Shown here: positions 14,536 through 22,391 of the stretch, piece after piece | Numbering within the stretch: position 1 is the first letter of the stretch | Layout of the letters: each line of letters opens with the position of its first letter | NCBI RefSeq assembly: GCF_014596465.1 | Contig: NZ_MECK01000479.1 | Coordinates: 1-45,425, forward strand | Length of the DNA: 45,425 nucleotides | Direction: 5' to 3' | DNA from: Streptomyces sp. CBMA123 | GTDB taxonomy: Bacteria > Actinomycetota > Actinomycetes > Streptomycetales > Streptomycetaceae | Translations under genes and position numbers: made by a program | Notes under the pieces: generated by a model | Database searches by the model: none | The model's input: the letters and a program-made list of their open reading frames with translations, nothing else | What the model was told of the DNA's origin: nothing

Positions 14536-15675
14536 CTACAGGCACCCGCGCACCGCCTCGATCAGCCGGTTGGCGCGGGAGTCGCCGTGGCCGATCATCC
14601 GGTTGGCGACATAGCCGAAGCCGACGCCGAACTCGTCGTCACCGAAGGCGAACTGGCCGCCCGCGCCGTCGTTGCCGAAGCTGCGCGCACCGAGCAGCGG
14701 GCGGAACGCGGGGGAGTCGAGCAGCAGGCCGGAACCCCAGCGGGCGCCCATGTCGAAGCCCAGGAAGCCCTGGCCGGAGGAGAGTTCGCGCACCGCGTCG
14801 CTCACCGTCTCGGTGGAGAGCAGTCGGGGCCCGCCGTCCAGGCCGGTGGCCGCGGCCGCGTACAGGCCGGCCAGGCCGGTGGCGGAGGCGACGGCGCCCG
14901 CGCCGGGCAGCTCGATCGCGTGCAGGGCCGGGTCGTTCCAGCCGTGCGGCACGTCCAGGCCGGGGAAGACCAGGGCGCCGTTCATGGTGACGATCCGGGT
15001 GAGCAGGTGCTCCGGGCCGGGCATCGGACGGCGGCCCTCGGCCTCCACCAGCCGGGCCAGCCGCGGGTGTTCGCTCTCCGGCAGGCCGATCCACAGCGGC
15101 AGGCCGAGCGGCCCGGCGATCTCCTCGCGCAGGAACGCGCCCGGGGTCAGCCCGGTGATCCGGCGGATCACCTCGCCGACCGCGAAGCCGAACACATGGC
15201 CGTGGTACTCGTACGTCGTTCCCGGCTCCCAGAGCGGCTGCTGCTGCTCGATCGCCCGGACCACCGGCTGCCAGGCGGCGATCTCCTCGAAGGGGAGCAC
15301 CGCGTCCAGGGCGGGGAGGCCGGCCCGGTGGCCGAGGATCATCCGGGTGGTGACGGCCTGCTTGCCGTGGCGGGCGAACTCGGGCCAGTAGCGGGCGATC
15401 GGGGCGTCCAGGTCGAGCCGGCCCCGCTGGGCGAGCAGCAGGGCGCTGATGCTCACCGCGCCCTTGGCACAGGAGAACACCGGGACGACGGTGTCCTGCG
15501 TCCAGGCCCGGCCGGTGTGCTGGTCGGCGGTGCCGCCCCACAGCTCGACCACCTTGCGGCCGCCGACGAAGACCGTGACGGCGGAGCCGAGTTCGGGGAA
15601 CTCGGCGAAGTTCCCCGCGAAGGCGTCCGCGACGGCGCCGTAACCGTCGTCGGCCCAGCCCTGGTACTGCTGCAT
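14536..15675 (-). CDS. Beta-lactamase-fold serine hydrolase (class C/EstB-like esterase)
   Basis: A 379-aa protein of the family that includes esterase EstB and class C enzymes. The SxxK motif is SCAK (Ser68, Lys71); the Tyr motif lies at TTYEYHG (Tyr155/Tyr157); the third motif is GNDGAGGQFAF near residue 340 in place of KTG. The WGG..D and GHRAGLP signatures are present. No signal peptide, so it is probably a cytoplasmic esterase. The following 184-aa gene is two bases downstream. Confidence 0.85.
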   Translation of the reverse strand: MQQYQGWADDGYGAVADAFAGNFAEFPELGSAVTVFVGGRKVVELWGGTADQHTGRAWTQDTVVPVFSCAKGAVSISALLLAQRGRLDLDAPIARYWPEFARHGKQAVTTRMILGHRAGLPALDAVLPFEEIAAWQPVVRAIEQQQPLWEPGTTYEYHGHVFGFAVGEVIRRITGLTPGAFLREEIAGPLGLPLWIGLPESEHPRLARLVEAEGRRPMPGPEHLLTRIVTMNGALVFPGLDVPHGWNDPALHAIELPGAGAVASATGLAGLYAAAATGLDGGPRLLSTETVSDAVRELSSGQGFLGFDMGARWGSGLLLDSPAFRPLLGARSFGNDGAGGQFAFGDDEFGVGFGYVANRMIGHGDSRANRLIEAVRGCL

Positions 15676-15792
15676 CGGTGGTGCCCCGTTCTGCTCGCCT
15701 GGCGACTGCCAAGATCATCGACCGGACCACGGTACGGGGTCGCGGCGGCCGTGACGAAGGGATTTCACCGGGTTGGGGAGAATGGGGTGGGT

Positions 15793-16425
15793 GTGACGGA
15801 CACGCCAGTGAACGCAGAGGGGACCGGGGTGGAGCTGACGGGGCCGACCGAGCTGACGGAGCTGGCGGATCTGACGGAGCTGACCGCGCTGTGGGAGCGG
15901 CGCTGGCCGGGCAGCCCACCGGTGGGGCACGAGATCGACGGCTCGGCCCGGGACGTCTGGGTGCGCTTCCACAGCCTGCCCGGATCCAAGCGCTACCCGG
16001 GCGACGAGCGCGAGTACGCGATCGTACTGGAGCGCCAGAACACCCTTCTGGACGAGCTGTTCGCCGGTTCGCAGGTGTACGTGCTCACGCCGGAGTGGAC
16101 CACCGAGCCTGGGGCCCCGTCGGGGCGCCCGGGCGCCCGGCTCTGGCGGAGCTGGCTGCAGAACGACGATCCCGACCCGGAGTTCCGCACCCACTGCCAC
16201 GTCTTCGCCGAGCGGTTGGCGTGGCGGCGCGGACGCCTCGACGAGCTGCTGCGCCGGGTCGCGGACGACGAGGTGGCCGGGGTGATCATCACGGACACCG
16301 GCCTGCTGCGGCTGCATCACCCGTACGACGGCGGCGCCGACGTCTTCCTCGCCTCCACGGAGGAGCGGGACCGGCTGCGCGAGCGGCACGCCGACTGGCT
16401 GTCCTCGCACCCGCAGGGATACTGA
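15793..16425 (+). CDS. DUF3885-like protein
   Basis: A 210-aa protein; an N-terminal Thr/Glu/Leu repeat (TELTELADLTELTALW) is followed by GHEIDGSARDVWVRFHSLPG, SKRYPGDEREYAIVLERQNT, LLDELFAG and a C-terminal segment with GVIITDTGLLRLHHPYDGG. The RFHSLP, SKRY and NTLLDELF elements are those I associate with DUF3885, of unknown function. Start chosen as GTG at 15793; no ATG occurs in frame nearby, and the frame extends upstream only as shadow of the esterase gene. Confidence 0.65.
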   Translation: MTDTPVNAEGTGVELTGPTELTELADLTELTALWERRWPGSPPVGHEIDGSARDVWVRFHSLPGSKRYPGDEREYAIVLERQNTLLDELFAGSQVYVLTPEWTTEPGAPSGRPGARLWRSWLQNDDPDPEFRTHCHVFAERLAWRRGRLDELLRRVADDEVAGVIITDTGLLRLHHPYDGGADVFLASTEERDRLRERHADWLSSHPQGY

Positions 16426-16438
16426 GACCCTGTCGCCC

Positions 16439-16765
16439 TCAGTCGACGACCGGGTCGTACAGCGGCAGGAAGTTGACCACGGCCTCCTCGTAGGGGTGAA
16501 CGGCGCGTACGGCCTTCAGGACGGCGGCGGCCTGCTCGTGGTCGCAGAAGGACTCCACTCGGTACTCGTCCGCCCGCTGCACCTCGCCGGGCGTGCCCAG
16601 GTGCGGTCGGGCGGCGGGGGAGGGGAGCCAGCTGCCGGTGATCCGCCAGGCGCTGGTGCAGCGGGCGTACTCGCCGGCCCGGCCCGCGCCGGCGGCGTGG
16701 AGGGCGTCGACGACCTGCTCGACGTGGCTCTCGGGGACGGATATCTCGATCTTCAGGCGGGTCAT
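16439..16765 (-). CDS. YqfO/NIF3-associated CutA-like domain protein
   Basis: A 108-aa stand-alone copy of the small ferredoxin-like domain that is inserted in YqfO-type NIF3 proteins: LKIEISVPESHVEQVVDALHA, AGRAGEYARCTSAWRITGSW, VESFCDHEQAAAVLKAVRAV and the hallmark HPYEEAVVNFLPL. Related to CutA1 trimers; function unknown. Convergent with the DUF3885-like gene (14 bases between stops). Confidence 0.8.
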   Translation of the reverse strand: MTRLKIEISVPESHVEQVVDALHAAGAGRAGEYARCTSAWRITGSWLPSPAARPHLGTPGEVQRADEYRVESFCDHEQAAAVLKAVRAVHPYEEAVVNFLPLYDPVVD

Positions 16766-16916
16766 GCCGGGACTCTATTGCTGTGACCGGCAAGGTTCAC
16801 CGGGTTGGCGGCTGTCTCGCTGCCCTGGGAGCGGGTCGAGTCCCATCTGTTGGGCGGTAACAGTCCTGAGGAAAATGGATTGCCTTGGAACGGCGGCCCA
16901 CCGTTGGCTCGGCAGC

Positions 16917-17478
16917 ATGACTGAACTGCGTACCGATCGCCTCATCCTCCGTCGATGGCAGGTCTCTGACCTTGAACCGTGGGCGGCGATGAATGCCGAT
17001 CCCGAGGTCCGGGAGCACTTGGGTGACCTGCTGACCCGTGAACAGAGCGATGCCTCCGTGGCAAAGTTCCAGAGAGCGTTCGACGAGCGAGGCTACGGGT
17101 GGTGGGCGGTCGAGGTCTTGGCGACTGGCGAGTTCATCGGCTTCGCAGGCTTGGACCAGGTGGATGACGACATGTCGTTCACGGGGGTGGAGATCGGTTG
17201 GAGGCTCGCTCGTTCAGCCTGGGGTCAGGGCTACGCTACCGAGGCCGCCGAGGTGGTCCTTGTCCTTCGGCTTCGAGGCCCTTGGACTCCCCGAAATCCT
17301 GGCGGTAACGACAGCCACCAACCTCCGTTCCCAGGCGGTCATGCGCCGGATCGGCATGACGCGAGATCCCGCTGACGACTTCGACGACCCCACCGCGCCT
17401 GAGGGGCCGTTGCGTCGGAATGTGCTGTACCGGATCGCCCGGGGTACGAACTGTGACGCTCCGCCCGCGGTCGCCTGA
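16917..17478 (+). pseudogene. GNAT acetyltransferase with a frameshift
   Basis: The first ~115 codons form a normal RimJ/RimL-type GNAT: MTELRTDRLILRRWQVSDLE, GEFIGFAGLDQV, GVEIGWRLARSAWGQGYATEA with the acetyl-CoA loop. At about 17255-17270 the frame breaks: the continuation SFGFEALGLPEILAVTT, then NLRSQAVMRRIGMTRDP and VLYRIAR, is one base out of phase and ends at 17478. A net one-base insertion in GTCCTTGTCCTTCGG explains it. Apart from that the gene is intact, so the break is recent or a sequencing error. Confidence 0.8.
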
Positions 17479-17666
17479 TCACGCGGTGAGAGCCGGTCTG
17501 CCGCCCCAGCGGAGGCCCTTCTCGCTGCGGATGCGGATGCGGGCGCGTTCGCGGCGCTGGGCGGCGAGAACGTCGGGGGGCGGGCGTTGGCGTTGCGCCA
17601 CCGCAGATAGGCGTGCAGCGCACGGGTTGAACCAGGGTGACGGCGCGGGTGGTGGTGGCGGGTCAT
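17479..17666 (-). pseudogene. Small remnant resembling the C-terminus of an actinobacterial transposase
   Basis: From 17666 the minus strand reads STRALHAYLRWRNANAR, then after a one-base frame change PDVLAAQRRERARIR and SEKGLRWGGRP, ending at 17479. I associate this block with C-terminal ends of transposase-like proteins in streptomycetes, with only moderate certainty. A 6-base duplication (CGCATC twice) adds to the decay. No inverted repeats or target duplication were found around it. Confidence 0.4.
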
Positions 17667-17775
17667 GTCGGTTCCCTCGGTCGGTGGTGATCCAACCGTC
17701 GCGGAACCGGGCCTTGGTGGGCGTCCTGCTCGGGTAGTGCGGTGGGCGGTGGCCTCCCTCGGGCGGGGGAGACGC

Positions 17776-17810
17776 GGAGGGGGAAGTCGGCCGGGCCGAC
17801 TTCCCCCTCC
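17776..17810 (-). terminator. Terminator hairpin of the HTH-DUF397 operon
   Basis: Perfect 15-base arms (17776-17790 and 17796-17810) with a 5-base loop CCGGG, 15 bases beyond the stop of the second DUF397 gene. No T-run. Confidence 0.8.
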
Positions 17811-17824
17811 GGGTGTCGCGGTGG

Positions 17825-18058
17825 TCAGGCGGTGAAGCGGGGGTCGCGGGCTTCGATGGCTTGGATGAAGGCGGTCCATTCGGCCTGGTCGAAGGCGAGG
17901 TGGGGGCGGTTCGGGTTCTTGTCGTCGCCGACCCAGACGTCCCCGTTGTCGAAGCGGGCAATGACCACGCAGTTGCCATTGGAATCGCCGGAGAAAGGGG
18001 ACTTGACCCAGGCGGCGGAGGCGGGGTCGTGGTCATAGGGGTCAGGCCGGTCGCGCAT
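17825..18058 (-). CDS. DUF397 protein, second copy
   Basis: A 77-aa protein: MRDRPDPYDHDPASAAWVKS, then the DUF397 core WVKSPFSGDSNGNCVVIARF, DNGDVWVGDDKNP, LAFDQAEWTAFIQAIEA. Small acidic proteins of this family are encoded beside DUF5753-type HTH regulators and have been proposed as their toxin-like or co-regulator partners. It is the downstream duplicate of the gene at 18075-18308 and differs mainly in its first ten residues and a few positions (GDSNGN versus GDDNGS). Confidence 0.9.
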   Translation of the reverse strand: MRDRPDPYDHDPASAAWVKSPFSGDSNGNCVVIARFDNGDVWVGDDKNPNRPHLAFDQAEWTAFIQAIEARDPRFTA

Positions 18059-18308
18059 CGGGGCCTCCGGGTGGTTAGGCCGTGAAGCGGGGGTCGCGGG
18101 CTTCGATGGCTTGGATGAAGGCGGTCCATTCGGCCTGGTCGAAAGCAAGGTGGGGGCGGTGGGGGTTCTTGTCGTCGCCGACCCAGACGTCCCCGTTGTC
18201 GAAGCGCGCGATGACCACGCAACTGCCGTTGTCGTCCCCGGAGAAGGGGGACTTGACCCAGGCGGCAGAGGCGGGATCGTGGTTGTAGGGGTCGCGCTTT
18301 TCGTTCAC
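17826..18308 (-). repeat. ~250-bp tandem duplication (DUF397 genes)
   Basis: Two adjacent copies with a 250-base offset cover the whole DUF397 reading frame. Most of the span is identical base for base, including silent positions, so the duplication is recent or kept uniform by gene conversion. Confidence 0.9.
18075..18308 (-). CDS. DUF397 protein, first copy
   Basis: A 77-aa DUF397 protein (MNEKRDPYNHDPASAAW start). Its GTG start overlaps the stop of the HTH regulator gene (GTGA), so the pair is translationally coupled as in WhiJ/Scr-type loci. It probably binds or modulates the regulator. The nearly identical second copy begins 16 bases downstream. Confidence 0.9.
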   Translation of the reverse strand: MNEKRDPYNHDPASAAWVKSPFSGDDNGSCVVIARFDNGDVWVGDDKNPHRPHLAFDQAEWTAFIQAIEARDPRFTA

Positions 18309-19165
18309 GTCAACTCTTCCAACTTGCGTTCAAGGGTTGTGATGGTGGCCTCCGGAGACAGCGCGCACCGCTTGACGCGGGCAAATGCCCGTTCGGCTCG
18401 TTTCACGTCACGTCCCGTTCTACGCGGGAGCATACCGCCGACCGCTTCGACGAAGACGAAGCCCTCATCGGGGTTATCAGGAAAGCGCATGAGGACGAGT
18501 CCGGAGTTGAGAATGCCTTGCCGACCAGCGCTCAGGGGAACCATGCGGACCGTGACGTTGGGGAGCTGAGCGACCTTGATGGTGTGGCGAATCTGCTCGG
18601 CCAGTACCTGCTGATCGCCGGCCACCAGAAGCGTCACCTCGCCGAAGTATGCCTCGAAGTTGAGCGCCGACTCCTCGGTCAGCCTGCGTTGGCGCAGCAC
18701 ACGGACCTCAGCAGCGGTCTCGATCTGCTCCTCGTTGGGTGCGCTCAGGCCAGCCGCGATCATTTCCTTCGCGTAGCCCTCGGTCTGGAGAAGCCCGGGG
18801 AACGCTGACGGGAAGTACTCCTGCATGTGTGAGGCGTCGGACTCCAATGCGAGGTACTCGGCGAATGCGGCGGTGATCGAGTCGGCGAAGTCAAGGTTGC
18901 GCCACCACTGCCTGGTTGGTCCGTCGCTGAGCAGGCTCTCGAAGTCCTCGCGTTCCTGGCCCTCGATGCCGTAGTGGTCAAGCAGCGCCTTAAGGTCGGC
19001 CGCGCTGATCTGCTGGTGGGCACGCTCAATTCTGCTGAGGCGAGCGGCGTTCCAACCCTTCAGGCCCGCCGTTACCTCGGTCAAGGTCTTGTTGTTGTAC
19101 AGCCGCCAGTTGCGCAGCTCGTCACCGAGGCGGATCTGCCTGATCGCTGACAGGTCCTTGCTCAA
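18305..19165 (-). CDS. XRE-type HTH regulator with DUF5753 (Scr1/WhiJ-like)
   Basis: A 286-aa protein. Residues 10-65 form an XRE helix-turn-helix (LGDELRNWRLYNNKTLTEV, AARLSRIERAHQQIS). Residues 90-275 are the DUF5753 domain: ALESDASHMQEYFPSAFPGL, LLQTEGYAKEMIAAG, RVLRQRRLTEE, QLPNVTVRMVPLSAG. Such proteins partner with a DUF397 protein and control development or sporulation genes in streptomycetes; some are described as antitoxin-like. Start is a TTG with GGGAGGGG six bases upstream. A divergent anti-sigma-type ATPase gene completes a WhiJ-type cluster. Confidence 0.9.
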   Translation of the reverse strand: MSKDLSAIRQIRLGDELRNWRLYNNKTLTEVTAGLKGWNAARLSRIERAHQQISAADLKALLDHYGIEGQEREDFESLLSDGPTRQWWRNLDFADSITAAFAEYLALESDASHMQEYFPSAFPGLLQTEGYAKEMIAAGLSAPNEEQIETAAEVRVLRQRRLTEESALNFEAYFGEVTLLVAGDQQVLAEQIRHTIKVAQLPNVTVRMVPLSAGRQGILNSGLVLMRFPDNPDEGFVFVEAVGGMLPRRTGRDVKRAERAFARVKRCALSPEATITTLERKLEELT

Positions 19166-19203
19166 GTGGGGCCCCTCCCTGTGAGTGTGGGTCCAGTCTC
19201 ATC

Positions 19204-19233
19204 ATGATGCGCGGGTGACTCAACTCGTTTCAA
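19204..19233 (-). promoter_or_regulatory. Putative promoter of the HTH-DUF397 operon
   Basis: On the minus strand TTGAAA (19233-19228) is followed after 18 bases by CATCAT (19209-19204). The -10 region overlaps the palindrome CATCATGATG (19200-19209), a possible operator. The 19166-19335 gap is clearly richer in A/T than the flanking genes and must also hold the promoter for the divergent ATPase gene. Confidence 0.45.
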
Positions 19234-19335
19234 GATCCACGGATTTGTTATTCCGTTCGGGTTGCAGGTTCGAATTGCGATGCTCCACACTCAACGTGAC
19301 CGCACGAACACGCCACTGAAGGTGTGGGGTGACTC

Positions 19336-19779
19336 ATGTCCACCTTGCGTAACCCGGTCCTCCGAACGTGGGAGACCGCCCTCACCGAGCACTCGACCTC
19401 GGTCCGTACCGCTCGCCGCCTGATCCGCGAGCAGCTGACCTCCTGGGGCTGGGGCGGCGACCCCGTCGATGACCTCGTCCTGATCGCCTCCGAGCTCGTC
19501 ACCAACGCCGTGGTCCACGCCTGCCAGGGGTACGGCGAAATCCGGCTCTACCTCCAGGAGTTCGACGGCGACTGCCGCCTCGAAGTCTGGGACCCGCGCG
19601 GCGACCTCCACCTCCGCCGGCCCCGCCCGCGCTGCTTCGGCGAGGGCGGCCGGGGCATCGAACTCGTCCGCCGACTGGCCTTCGACTTCGGCGTCATCGC
19701 CCGCCGCGACGCGGGCAAGCGGGTCTGGGTGCGCGTCCTGCTCGACCCGACCGACGACCTTCCCTCGCCCGGGAGTTGA
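19336..19779 (+). CDS. ATP-binding anti-sigma-factor-like protein (HATPase_c)
   Basis: A 147-aa GHKL ATPase of the RsbW/SpoIIAB style. The N box is ELVTNAVVHA, the G1 box VWDPRG is followed by a shortened lid, and the G2 box is GEGGRGIELVRRLA. It has the ARRLIREQLTSWGW helix typical of the short streptomycete family that accompanies WhiJ-type regulators. It may sequester a sigma factor or regulator. Divergent from the HTH gene across a 170-bp intergenic region. Confidence 0.85.
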   Translation: MSTLRNPVLRTWETALTEHSTSVRTARRLIREQLTSWGWGGDPVDDLVLIASELVTNAVVHACQGYGEIRLYLQEFDGDCRLEVWDPRGDLHLRRPRPRCFGEGGRGIELVRRLAFDFGVIARRDAGKRVWVRVLLDPTDDLPSPGS

Positions 19780-19964
19780 TCCCCATCAAGCTCGCCCCCA
19801 CGGCTGCGATCACCGTCGCCAGCCTTGCCATCGCCTGCTTCGCCTCGGACCTCGTCCCTCCGCGCGAGCCGGCCACCGCCGACGTCGTCTGGTGGACCAC
19901 TCTGGCCGCCGCCCTGATGACCGGCATCAACCGCCACAACGGCCCGACCGACGACGACGATTGA
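19776..19964 (+). CDS. Small membrane protein, 62 aa
   Basis: TTG start overlapping the ATPase stop (TTGA). Two hydrophobic stretches (PTAAITVASLAIACFASDLV and DVVWWTTLAAALMTGI) are followed by an acidic end DDDD. It would be a two-helix membrane protein translated with the ATPase. No family recognised; the overlap, composition and position support it. Confidence 0.5.
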   Translation: MIPIKLAPTAAITVASLAIACFASDLVPPREPATADVVWWTTLAAALMTGINRHNGPTDDDD

Positions 19965-19980
19965 TCCGAGGCGACTTCCC

Positions 19981-20712
19981 ATGCCCGACCTGCACCCCGC
20001 CGCGATCGCCTTCCGCGACCCGGCCGCCCTGCTGGCCCGCTGCGAGATCGGCGGTGTCCGGCGCCTCTACGGCGACCCCGGCTACGAGTCCGGTGCCGCG
20101 CTCCCGGCCGGTGACTGGGCCCCGCCGCCCGAGGGGCTCCCGGCCCAGTACGCGCCCTGCGCCTTCACCCTGGACAGCGGCCTGGTGGAGTTCTTCCGCC
20201 TCCCCGGTACCGTCACCAGCCGGCACGCGCTCGCCGCCCTGGTCGGCGAGTTGGGCGATCCCCATCCCGTCCGGCTCCCCGTGACCGACGATCCGCCGGG
20301 TGAGCCCGTCACCCACCGCCTGCCGGAGAACGGCCTGCGTCCCGGCCTGCACATCGACAGCCACCAGAACCTGCTGTACGCCGAGCGCGAGTTCGCGCGC
20401 CGTAGGCTCTGCGTCAACTTCGGCCCCGGCGACCGCCACCTCCTGCTCGCGACCCGCGACATCAAGTCCATCTGCCGGACTGTGCGCGACCGTTACGAAA
20501 GCCACCGCCCGCACACCGACGACCTCCGTCTCTACCTCGGTGAGCGGAAGCAGCTGAGCCTCCTACGCATCCGCATCTCCCCGGGCGAGGGCTGGTTCGC
20601 GCCGACCGCCGTGCTCCCGTACGACGAGTCCACGGAGGGGCAGTTGCTGCCGTCCGCCACGGCCTCGTGGCTCGGGCACTGGGAGCGCGGACTCTTCGAC
20701 CCGCTGATCTGA
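19981..20712 (+). CDS. Unknown 243-aa protein with an HxD motif
   Basis: Soluble protein starting MPDLHPAAIAFRDPAALLARCE. A central block GLRPGLHIDSHQNLLYAERE is followed by RRLCVNFGPGDRHLLLATRD. The HxD plus a downstream His and Arg recall the iron-binding facial triad of 2-oxoglutarate/Fe(II) oxygenases or cupin-like enzymes, but the rest of the fold cannot be confirmed by eye. GAGG lies 10 bases before the ATG. It follows the ATPase and the small membrane protein on the same strand. A deleted copy of the same family lies at 11222-11375. Confidence 0.7.
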   Translation: MPDLHPAAIAFRDPAALLARCEIGGVRRLYGDPGYESGAALPAGDWAPPPEGLPAQYAPCAFTLDSGLVEFFRLPGTVTSRHALAALVGELGDPHPVRLPVTDDPPGEPVTHRLPENGLRPGLHIDSHQNLLYAEREFARRRLCVNFGPGDRHLLLATRDIKSICRTVRDRYESHRPHTDDLRLYLGERKQLSLLRIRISPGEGWFAPTAVLPYDESTEGQLLPSATASWLGHWERGLFDPLI

Positions 20713-20959
20713 GCATCTGATCCGAGCATCAGTCACTCTCCGTGCGCAGTTCCCACGGCGGGGCGGGCCCGGGCCGTACGGGTGCGCAACTTGGAGCTCG
20801 TCGCGACTGTGGGGCGTGAGTGGAGTGCTGTGCGCCCCTTTTCGCGCCGCAGGGTCGGCAGCGAGTGCGGACCCTGCGGTCCGCGCCCGCCCCCGGGGTC
20901 TGGCGGGCAGTCGGCCTGGGCAGGCTCGGGCGGACACGTCTAGCCAGGGAGCTGCTGAT

Positions 20960-22339
20960 ATGACCGCTGTGCACGAATCCGTTCTCGACGCGATCGGCGG
21001 CACGCCGCTGATCCGCCTCGCCCGGCTCGGCGCCGGGATCGCCACGCCGATCTACGCCAAGGCCGAGTTCCTCAACATCGGCGGCAGCGTCAAGGACCGC
21101 GCGGCGCTGTCGATGGTGCTGGCCGCCGAGCGGGACGGCCTGTTGAAGCCGGGCGGGACCATCATCGAGGCGACGTCCGGCAACACCGGGATCGGGCTGG
21201 CCATCGTCGGCCGGCAGCGCGGGTACCGGGTGATCGCCGGGGTGTCCGACAAGGCGGCGCCGGAGAAGGCGGACATCCTGCGGGCGTACGGGGCCGAGGT
21301 GGTCTTCGCGCCGACGGCCGTGCCGCAGGAGGACCCGGAGCACCTGTTCAACGCCGTGCGGCGGCTGACCGCGGAGATCCCCGGCGCCTGGCTCGCCAAC
21401 CAGTACGACAACCCGGCCAATCCCGACGCCCACGTCCGGACCACCGGCCCGGAGCTCTGGGAGCAGACCGGCGGCCGGTTGACCCACTTCGTCGCGGGCG
21501 TCGGCACCAGCGGCACCATCACCGGCACCGGCGGGTACCTGAAGCAGGTGTCCGGCGGGGCCGTGACCGTGGTCGGCGCGGACCCGGAGCCCTCGTCCTA
21601 CGGCGGCGGGGACGGCAGCCCGTGGTTCGTCGAGAGCATCGGCCACTTCCTCCACCCCGAGACGGTCGAGGACCGCTGGCCGCAGGTCTACCGCTCGGAG
21701 GTGATCGACTCCTTCGAGCGGATCCCGGACCGCGAGTCGTTCCTGACGGCCCGCCGGCTCGCCCGTGAGGAGGGCATCCTGGCCGGCCCGTCCTCCGGCA
21801 CGGCGGTCGCGGCGGCGCTGCGGCTGGCGCGCCGGCTCGGGCCGGACGACCTGGTCGTGGTGCTGCTGCCGGACTCGGGCCGCTCGTACCTGTCCAAGGT
21901 GCACAGCGACGCCTGCATGCGGGAGTGGGGCTTCCTGGAGGAGGCGGGGGAGACGGCGCTGCGCACCGCCCTGGAGGCGGCCGGTCCGCTGGTGGTGGTC
22001 GGCGCGGACCTGACCGTCGGCGAGGCGCTGGAGATGCTGCGGGCCGCGCCGGGCGGGGTCGCCCCGGCGGTGCTGGCGCGGGCGGCGCGCCCGTACGGGG
22101 TGAGCGCGTTGGAGGTGGTGGGCTCGGTGTCCCGGGAGGTGCTGGCGGCGGCGCTGGCCGACGGCGGGGTCAAGCCGGACGGCCCGGTGCGCCCGCTGCT
22201 GGGGCCGGACCTGCCGACGGTGGGGGTCGGGCAGTCGGTCGCCGAGGCGCGGGCGGCGCTGGCGGGCGGGCGCCCGGCGGTGGCGGTGCTGGTGGACGGC
22301 CTGGTGGCCGGGGTGCTGTCGCGGGACGCCCTGGGCTGA
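20960..22339 (+). CDS. cbs: Cystathionine beta-synthase
   Basis: A 459-aa PLP enzyme that condenses serine and homocysteine to cystathionine (transsulfuration). The PLP lysine is Lys45 in IGGSVKDRAA; SGNTGIGLA binds the cofactor phosphate region, GVGTSGTITGTGGYLK is the second phosphate loop, and GGGDGSPWFVESIG suits the CBS subfamily. Residues about 340-459 form a pair of CBS domains for regulation. Start at ATG 20960 with GGGAG upstream; the open frame extends earlier without conserved sequence. O-acetylserine sulfhydrylase is less likely because of the CBS tail. Confidence 0.9.
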   Translation: MTAVHESVLDAIGGTPLIRLARLGAGIATPIYAKAEFLNIGGSVKDRAALSMVLAAERDGLLKPGGTIIEATSGNTGIGLAIVGRQRGYRVIAGVSDKAAPEKADILRAYGAEVVFAPTAVPQEDPEHLFNAVRRLTAEIPGAWLANQYDNPANPDAHVRTTGPELWEQTGGRLTHFVAGVGTSGTITGTGGYLKQVSGGAVTVVGADPEPSSYGGGDGSPWFVESIGHFLHPETVEDRWPQVYRSEVIDSFERIPDRESFLTARRLAREEGILAGPSSGTAVAAALRLARRLGPDDLVVVLLPDSGRSYLSKVHSDACMREWGFLEEAGETALRTALEAAGPLVVVGADLTVGEALEMLRAAPGGVAPAVLARAARPYGVSALEVVGSVSREVLAAALADGGVKPDGPVRPLLGPDLPTVGVGQSVAEARAALAGGRPAVAVLVDGLVAGVLSRDALG

Positions 22340-22391
22340 CTTCCCGATGCGGGGCGTCCGGAGCTGACTCCCCGATGGGGGACGTTCTGGG

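Noticed and set aside
17479..17666. Possible intact insertion sequence around the transposase-like remnant
   Set aside because: Only the C-terminal piece is present, frameshifted, and no terminal inverted repeats or target duplication could be seen.
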